DNA of 64,000 nucleotides from Bactericera cockerelli (lineage: Eukaryota; Arthropoda; Insecta; Hemiptera; Triozidae): NCBI GenBank assembly GCA_024516035.1, contig CM044956.1, positions 53,247,316 to 53,311,315 on the forward strand, given 5' to 3'. The translations under genes were made by a program, and so were the position numbers. Below, piece by piece: positions 57,191 to 64,000 of this stretch. The notes beneath the pieces were generated by a model that had not been told where the DNA came from, made no database searches, and saw only the letters and a list, made by a program, of their open reading frames with translations. Each line of letters begins with the position of its first letter. The first letter of the stretch is position 1.

Positions 57191-58949
57191 AGTAGTTTTG
57201 TCTCCTCATATTTCAAGAGTAAACCTTGTGCTGTTCATCTCATCCGAGAGATGAATAATAATTGAACTTTACGTTTGGAGTAAACACTCTCAGAGCATTA
57301 CCCTCCAGATCCAAGCTAACGCAGCATCTTCTAGCGCTCCAGAATCTTCATTCATAAAGAAGTGACCTCAGAGATTAACGCAACGATCGAAAAAAATCGT
57401 GAAGATTTATTGGGAATTTAGATTAGGTATTTCTGTAAAAAAAAAAAAAAATCTAGTTGCTATATCCGATATTTTTGTCTTCCTAAAAAATATAAATATT
57501 GGATTTCGTATAAATTTTTGACCGAGACTCTGAAATTCTTTCTTGTTTTTTCTTTCATTTTTGTTTGTTGCATTTTTTGAGTGCATCTTAGTCGCTACAA
57601 TTTATTATTATTTTTTTAACTAGAATTATAAAAAAAATCGATATTTATGGAATTGGTCGATTATGGAATTCGAATATCAGCTTAAATTTGTAATGAAAAA
57701 ATAAGGTGTTTGGTATTTTTGGAACTGTATGTCTAAAACCAGATGAGGCTGAATAGTGAATATCTATTCTGAGAAAGCACTATTTATTTTCTTGGTAAAA
57801 TTTACTCGAAGTTGTAAAAGTGCATACACTAATTCTAAAGTGAACTTAAGTGCATTGACTTTTCCTTAATTTTCTGAACCTTCGCAGAAAGTTCCTAAGT
57901 CATCTGCCAAAAGTTTATGACTGTGAAATATTGTATAAATGTAACTATGAAGACGTATTTATGTACTATGTACCTATGTATGTGCTTGTATTATCCAATG
58001 TTCAAAGTTTACGTGTTGTCTTCATTTTACGAGTATACTTTATGTTTACTGTGTGTAGTTCTGTCTCTTCTCTGAAATCTCGTCTTGACATAATATAAAA
58101 AAACGGTTGATTCATGGTTTAAAAAATAGGTGATTCAATGGAACTTCTGATTCCGAATAGCTTGAACAGATACCTACATATTGTACTCCTTAATAAGGAA
58201 AAAGATAGCTACCAGAATCCAGGATACATGCAGATCGGGAGAATAGAAATATCCTCAGGCTCTCCATTCTATGGGGACATTTTTATCATTTGAAATTATA
58301 TGAATGTCTTTATTTATTCGTATTTTCTCCCATAATATCTGTCTCTCGAATTCTCCACATTTTGAATAGACCAGAGCTACCTATTGTAACATAAAGGTTG
58401 ATGAAGATATCACATAAATCTGTATTTTCCTTTCACAATAGGACATTTTTTCCGTTCTCTCAAAACTGAACTCAGTATTGTGCGTGCTTTTGTTAATTTA
58501 AATAGTTAAAGGTAATAAATTATAGGATAGGAAGAGAAAAAGAATAAATAATTTTAGGAACTCGGAATAGCATGATGTCTTTACTATTTTATTTTAATTT
58601 TGACTATTTGAAAATCTTAATTCTAGAGAGATGTCCAGGAATTTTTCTGTTTCTCGGTGTTTATTTCCATGAGAAATACTTTTTTTCTTCTCTATAATAA
58701 TAGTCTCAATAATATTGGATTAGATATAAATTGAGAAAATATAAATATATATATATTTCTATAACTATTAATTCAGAAAGGATGTTTGAGACAAAAATTT
58801 CATTGATGATTGAAACATTTCTATCAGTGAGTGATTTGGATTATTATTATTATTATAATTGCAACAATTGAGATCTCATTGCCAACTATTCTCACACTGT
58901 TTTGAGTACTCCAACCTTTAAGATTAAACACAATGAAATAATGTATTAA

Positions 58950-59275
58950 TGATTTTATTTATGGTGAAGTTCAGAGGCCTTGAACTTCACCACAAATAAA
59001 ATCATTTTTGTGGGTAGCGCAGCATTACTAAGAGCCTCCTTCACTTTTCGAATTAACATTAATTTCTTTTTACTATGTGTAATGCAGCATATGTGTAATG
59101 CAGCCACTAGTCGTTACTTATTGAAGTAACTTCTTATTTTTCCTCACGAGGTATGATTGGACCCAGAACATCCAAGTACAGAGCGAAAAATTCTTGTTCC
59201 TCTGGGGATCGAACCCACTTCACCATGCGTGCAATGCCTAGCGCGCTAACTCACTCGACAACGGTACTTTCTGCG
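58950..59275 (-). mobile_element. tRNA-derived SINE family G, full length
   Basis: Minus head GAGTGAGTTAGCGCGCTAGG and GGGTTCGATCCCCAG, then CATACCTCGTGAGGAAAAAT, GAAGGAGGCTCTTAGTAATG, CGCTACCCACAAAAATG, and an end at about CCACAAATAAAATC. Confidence 0.78.
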
Positions 59276-60300
59276 CTATGGGATAATGTTTTACGTGTAA
59301 TTTGACTAGGTTCCAAAAGCTACTCTGATTGGTGGAAAGTCCTTTCCTGCTTTGAGAAAGAAGCCAGCATACGTATCTCGATCCGGCCATCAAATGTCCA
59401 AATTGACCCGCATTTGAACTAATCCCTGGCCAATGTTTCAAATCATTCTGCTGCCAAGTTGGGGCGGTGTGAAGGTACCTATCGAAGCTGGATCCAGCTT
59501 CGTTTTTTTGCTTGAAATTTCTTGAAAATTTTGAAATTTTGCCGTGTCTGTTTTTGTGAATTAGGTAGTACTTTTTTAGCAGTTGGGAATTATTTGATGT
59601 AGAAATTGTGGGATTTTCATGGGATTTCCAGCTATCATTTTTCGAAGCTGGCATTTTTAAAAGCAACTTTTAATTCCAACAGTTTGTATAGTAAAAGCAA
59701 CTTTTTAATCGAAGCTTAAACCTGGGCTTACCTACAAGCGTTCTGTGTTCTGTGAGTTTTCGCAATGTCGGCAATTGATTGATAGGTGATACTAACGAGG
59801 ATTCTTCTGTCAGTTTTGAACTTCAAATGAATCTAAATTACATGAATAATCCGAGTATCGAATAGTGTAGACCGAAGAAACCGAAGAGAAATTGCCTACT
59901 TACTTTAAATACTTGCCACTGTGATACCAATTTTATAAACATTTTGTCGTGATTCCTGGAACAGTACCGTTCATTGTAAGTAAGAAAAAAGAAATGCCTC
60001 TTCGACTTGTGACTTGTTATAGCTTCTAGTAAGATCACATATCTATTCATCATACCTATTTATCACCCTAGTTGGCCTAGTTGAATCTAATGCTGAAACT
60101 ATAAATCATATTTTAACATCATCTTAAAATAACTAAGAGGTCCATAATAGAACAGCATACAGCTCTACTCCATGGTGTACAATCATTAATCCATTTCTCA
60201 GATCCATCTGAGATGCACTCAAAACATTTTTATGTTTAACTATGTATTAAAATGAAAATTTCTTTACCTTCCAAAAAATTTAGGCAGCATTGAATGCACT

Positions 60301-60686
60301 AATTGAATGGGTGAGTAGAAGAACCAGGAATGTCAAAAATCGATTTTTTTTTCTTCGTGGAATAAGAAAGAATGTACTCTTTTCTATCATCTCTGTGAAT
60401 ATGAAGGAGAAATACCCCTTAAAAGTATAATTTTTTTCGATTTTAAAGTGGGGGAAGCGGAAAAAAAATCTGATGTAAAATAGGGATAGTAACAAAATCA
60501 CTGACCACTCTTTGCTAGAGGTATTAGTACCTAGTTATGAGAATCTTGTCGAATAACAAGGAATTTAAAATTGAATTTTATTATACTCATTAGCATCAGG
60601 AAAGCAAAAATAAGACAAATCTTATTTTTGCTTTCCTGAAAAGTCGATTTTTGACATTCCTGGTTCTTCTACTCACCTATTCAATT
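60301..60686. mobile_element. Foldback element with 43-bp inverted termini
   Basis: Arms 60301-60343 and 60644-60686 (beginning AATTGAATGGGTGAGTAGAA) match over 43 bp with one mismatch. An inner perfect 20-bp inverted repeat (60596-60615 and 60620-60639, arm TCAGGAAAGCAAAAATAAGA, loop CAAA) adjoins the right arm. No coding sequence. The right arm abuts a truncated 5S-derived SINE. No clear target duplication was identified, so superfamily is unknown. Confidence 0.7.
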
Positions 60687-60860
60687 CTTGTTGGGTTGCC
60701 AAAGTTAAGCACTGTTGAGTAAGGTGAAGACTTATTGTGAACATTTCAGCCCATCATACAGTTGGGTGAGGTTTTTGTGGGAACCAGGTTTGTAAGGTTC
60801 CTGTAACCTATAAGGTTGATACCAAGATAAAGTCTTATGGTTTACACAATAATTGATGTT
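60680..60860 (+). mobile_element. 5S rRNA-derived SINE, 5'-truncated and diverged
   Basis: GCCAAAGTTAAGCACTGTTG, GGTGAAGACTT, then TTGGGTGAGGTTTTTGTGGG core. It abuts the foldback element's right arm. Confidence 0.6.
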
Positions 60861-60929
60861 AAGGTTCCAACATAAAAAGTATAAACCTACAAATTGAACT
60901 TTTGTGAAAAAAATTGCTGAAAAAAGAAA

Positions 60930-61090
60930 TTAGTTGAGTGGTTAAGATGGTGTCCTGTGATTCCAGAGTTTGTGTGTTCAAAACACACCCATGACATGCT
61001 ATCCCCCCCATTTGGGATACCATGTCATGGATTCTATATGTTTACTTGACAAATAACAATAGGATGTCCTTTCTAGGGAGTGGGGAAGTG
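60930..61090 (+). mobile_element. tRNA-derived SINE family C-like, diverged
   Basis: TTGAGTGGTTAAGATGGTGT, TGTGTGTTCAAAACACACCC, CATGACATGCTATCC are degenerate A/B boxes and body. Confidence 0.5.
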
Positions 61091-61599
61091 ACTCATAATT
61101 TTGATGATCTGTGAGTCAGTGACAAATTTTAAAATTACTTTCCTCTGAAAGTTTTTTGCATAGGCTCTTGAAAAAATGGAATAATGGATCTTGTTATTCC
61201 TAGTTGGGCAGTGTGAATATGGTTTTTTTATGGAGGGAAAAATTTGCATGTTTCAACACAGGCATAGTTTGATTTTTTGCCCTGGAACTGATTTCTTATT
61301 ACTACGAGGCCCCTTATGAGCTAGATGCTCTTATTACATGGACTTCTTTTTTAGTTTACTCTATTCTTTTTATTTATTTTTTCACCACTTTAGGTAGTGG
61401 TTCATTCTGTTTCTATAAATATAATATATAAACCTATTATTTCAAAATTGAAATCAGTTTTAACAGGAGGCAAAAAAAGGTAGTGAATTCAATTTGTCAG
61501 CACAAAGGGACTCATCTACATCCCAATGTGGACGTTTAGAGACAGCACTGCAAAAGAAGCTAAGGTGTAAAATAAAAACATATTATAGAGAAACATTTA

Positions 61600-61769
61600 T
61601 AACCCTTTTCCAATAGTCAAGACATGTGATTCATACAGTCCACCAAAAGACATAGAATACTTCTCATATTCGTGGCAGTCATTGGTTGTGAGGTATTTTC
61701 TTTGAAAGTTGTCTGAGTGATGGAACACGACCGGTTCTGTAAGGAGGTCCCATCTCAACACGAGGTGGC
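61600..61769 (-). CDS. Exon-like ORF, possible terminal exon of an unidentified gene
   Basis: The minus strand has an open frame ending at the TAA just left of 61600, encoding a sequence that runs from HLVLRWDLLTEPVVF to the C-terminus SHVLTIGKGL. Third positions are rich in C and G (GTC, CTC, GAC, TAC), unlike the AT-rich surroundings, which suggests selection for coding. A long pyrimidine tract (TTTTTTCTGCTCTCCCCC...) ending CCAAG gives a plausible phase-1 acceptor at 61770-61771. I do not recognise the family. It could be the last exon of the gene upstream of the Ig gene, a retrocopy fragment, or a remnant of a mobile element. No clear AATAAA follows the stop within 40 bp. Confidence 0.4.
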
Positions 61770-62214
61770 CTTGGTCGAGGACGGGGGAGAGCAGAAAAAA
61801 CAGTTGTGTTAAGAGTAAATTTTTTGTATAAATATGTATACAATATAATATTATCATTAGCATTACTTGTTGTTATTTTTTTTATTTATGTTTTTTTTTT
61901 ATTTATGTTTTTTTTTTTTTGTCAGATTATGTTACCAGAATGGAAAATATGTTGATGGTTTTTTTTTTCTGAGGTTATTTATTAAGGTGAGTTAGAGTCA
62001 GGTTGACTTGAGGTATTTTCTTATTATTATTTTTTATTATTATTATTATTATTTTTATATAAAAAAGAGGGAGCACCCTCTAATGTTGGATGCTGCAGGC
62101 ACTCAACAAGAGTGTCTTGCAGCTGGAAAAATCCTTTTTTTTAAGCTTGGTTTTGAAAAATAAAAATTAAAACACTTTCACTTTACATACTGAGTTTATC
62201 ACTTTTACTTATTT

Positions 62215-62360
62215 ATGAGATGTGGGGGGGGGGGGGGGGGGCACCTCCAATGATGGGCGCTACAAGCAGCCATCAATAAAGGCTGTCCAGAAGCTGAAAC
62301 AAAAGACCTGTGAAGATCAGAGAGAGGTGGAGGTTTCCGAAGAGGCCTATGCCTCGGAAG
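62215..62360. other. G17 homopolymer followed by GC-richer segment of unknown nature
   Basis: After a G17 run (62224-62240) the plus strand reads CACCTCCAATGATGGGCGCT... to CCTATGCCTCGGAAG, GC-richer than its surroundings. A related phrase (GAGCACCCTCTAATGTTGGA) is at 62070-62090. Possibly a mobile-element fragment; no domain recognised. A second G13+ run is at 937-952. Confidence 0.35.
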
Positions 62361-63125
62361 TACAATAGAAGAACAGGATTTATTAAAGACACAATAGTAT
62401 GACATTTTTTTCCAATATTTTTTCTTTTTTTTTGCAATTTTTTTTTTTTTTCATACAATATATTTTTATTTACAATATTTTTCAATATTATTTTATTTTT
62501 TTTCATTTTTTTTCTTGTTATCTTTTTTTAATATACTTTTTTTTCTTAAATCTAAGAGGAAATTTACTTTATAGCTTATAGATAATAAAAGAACAAGTAA
62601 TAGATGGTCTATTCTTTGATTAGCTGTAATGTGAATACGAACAGCACGAAACTCACTGCTTTATTTATGTGTATATTATTTAATTTGTTTTTTATTTATT
62701 CCAGCTGAACATTGAAGTAGTATACAATCAGCTTGACTGCTGCTCAATGAACCTATCTGACTTCAAAGATAAAAAATGCCTATTTCACAAGTTGTTGTAG
62801 ATAAAATAGTGGTAAGAATACCAATTTGCTTGCTGGAGTTTGTTTGGCTGGAGACCACTAGCCAAGCTGGCTGCAGTGACACCATTGCTCTATTAAGGCA
62901 CTTCTTGATTAATGATAGCTAAGTATTTTGCCATACATCTTATTGTTTTAAAAAAAAACCAAGAAGATATTTTTAATAGTAATAAACCATCCCCCAGGCT
63001 CACAAGCATCAACCTACACTGGTCTTTGATGCAAATTCTCCTCTTCTGTAATAAATTTAAAAAATGAAAACCATTCTAAATTATGTCTTGGAATTTTAAA
63101 TATTCTACAAGTTTGTGATAAGTAC

Positions 63126-64000
63126 AGTTGGAGACTGGCTTTTCTTTTTATTTCTTGTTTACATTTTTGTAGATTTTAAGTAAAATCTCTTCGATTTGTA
63201 ATTTCCAAGCACAGCAAGATTTACAATCTTGCTTGGTGTGTCGAAATTAATTCACTTAAGAATACCACAGAATGTAAACAACTAATGCTAATTTTAAATT
63301 TTTGTAGATTTTTAAGTAAAATCTCTTCATTTGAAAATTTCCCAAGCACAGCATTGATTTTACAATCTTGCTTGGTTGGGTCGAATTGAATTTATTTTAA
63401 CAATACACATTGGTGTAAACAACTCATGCTATGAAACCATTCTACAATTAAATGCTTATTATTCATGCTTGTAAATTTTATGCCAAAAATATGGTTTTTT
63501 TAACCACATGACAAGTAATATTTGTGATTGCTTGTTCAATAATTCTGACATGATAATAGTTAGGTGGTGGTCGAAATGAATTTACTTAACAATACCACAT
63601 AGTGTAAAAACTCATGCTATGAAAACCATTCTACAATTGCCTTTTATTCATGCTTGTCAAAATTTTATGCCAAAAATATGGTTTTTTTAACCACATCAAG
63701 TAAATTTGTATGCTGTTCAAAATTCTGCATGATATGAGGTTTACAAATGTTGTCCTCTAATATTTGTACATTTCTTACCATTTCAATTTGGCAGTAGTGT
63801 CTTGGTTAGACAAATTGTCATTAAGTATTTTTAGACAGCTCTCTCAACTATTTCTTCTCGTGTGATTAAAAAATCATATGTTCATTACCTTTAGTTGGAG
63901 ACTGGCTCTTCTTTTTATTTATTGTTTACATTTTTGTAGATTTTTAAGTAAAATCTCTTCGATTTGTAATTTCCAAGCACAGCATTGATTTACAATCTTG
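63126..64000. repeat. 767-bp higher-order repeat running off the window
   Basis: AGTTGGAGACTGGCT recurs at 63126 and 63893. Within the period, sub-blocks recur: TGTAGATTTTTAAGTAAAAT (three copies from 63165, 63301, 63930) and CATGCTATGAAA.CCATTCTA (63427, 63613). Confidence 0.85.

Noticed and set aside
57001..57216. Lys-rich 11-residue repeat protein
   Set aside because: Explained by a 33-bp minisatellite whose period is a multiple of three; no regulatory context.
62205..62581. Pro- or Phe-rich frames
   Set aside because: Built on G/T homopolymers; no other coding evidence.

Overview
This is AT-rich, repeat-dense nuclear DNA from an arthropod, most likely an insect. The organism cannot be fixed from this window; a hemipteran is only a guess. 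Evidence for a eukaryote is one multi-exon neuronal-type immunoglobulin (Ig) gene with GT-AG introns, many pol III-derived SINEs, a non-LTR retrotransposon, hAT and probable piggyBac elements, and long microsatellites. A run of exactly 100 N (24149-24248) is an assembly gap inside a CT microsatellite.

One host gene can be reconstructed with confidence, on the minus strand. Four coding exons lie at 55626-55731 (signal peptide), 42554-42697 and 38624-38824 (together the first Ig domain) and 25865-25986 (start of the second Ig domain). The first three junctions are phase 1 with consensus GTGAGT/GTAAG donors. The joined product is 191 residues, and the rest of the gene lies left of position 1. 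It reads as a secreted or GPI-anchored cell-adhesion protein of the klingon/lachesin/CG7166 group. A non-coding first exon with an arthropod-type initiator is proposed at 56306-56367. A second, unidentified exon-like ORF (61600-61769, minus) may be the last exon of an upstream neighbour.

Almost everything else is transposable or tandem DNA inside the introns. Mobile elements include: a nearly intact Jockey/CR1-type LINE, 5'-truncated in ORF1 (19840-23432); a 2.7-kb hAT element with a broken transposase (27313-30039); two further hAT-type MITEs (1704-1944, 24538-25368), all three hAT insertions with perfect 8-bp target duplications; a probable piggyBac-type MITE (5159-5449); a foldback element with 43-bp inverted repeats (60301-60686); a 5S-rRNA-derived SINE family; and about nine tRNA-derived SINE families. 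The 5S-headed SINE and one tRNA-headed SINE share the same core sequence.

Region by region: 1-25864 is intron 4 or beyond, with hAT and piggyBac MITEs, SINEs and the LINE. 25987-38623 is intron 3, with the autonomous-type hAT, CT/GA tracts, a perfect 9 x 26-bp minisatellite and an inverted intronic duplication. 38825-42553 is intron 2. 42698-55625 is intron 1. 55732-64000 holds the proposed promoter, a 33-bp minisatellite, the orphan exon and a 767-bp higher-order repeat running off the right edge. No CRISPR, operon, rRNA operon or standalone tRNA gene was seen.
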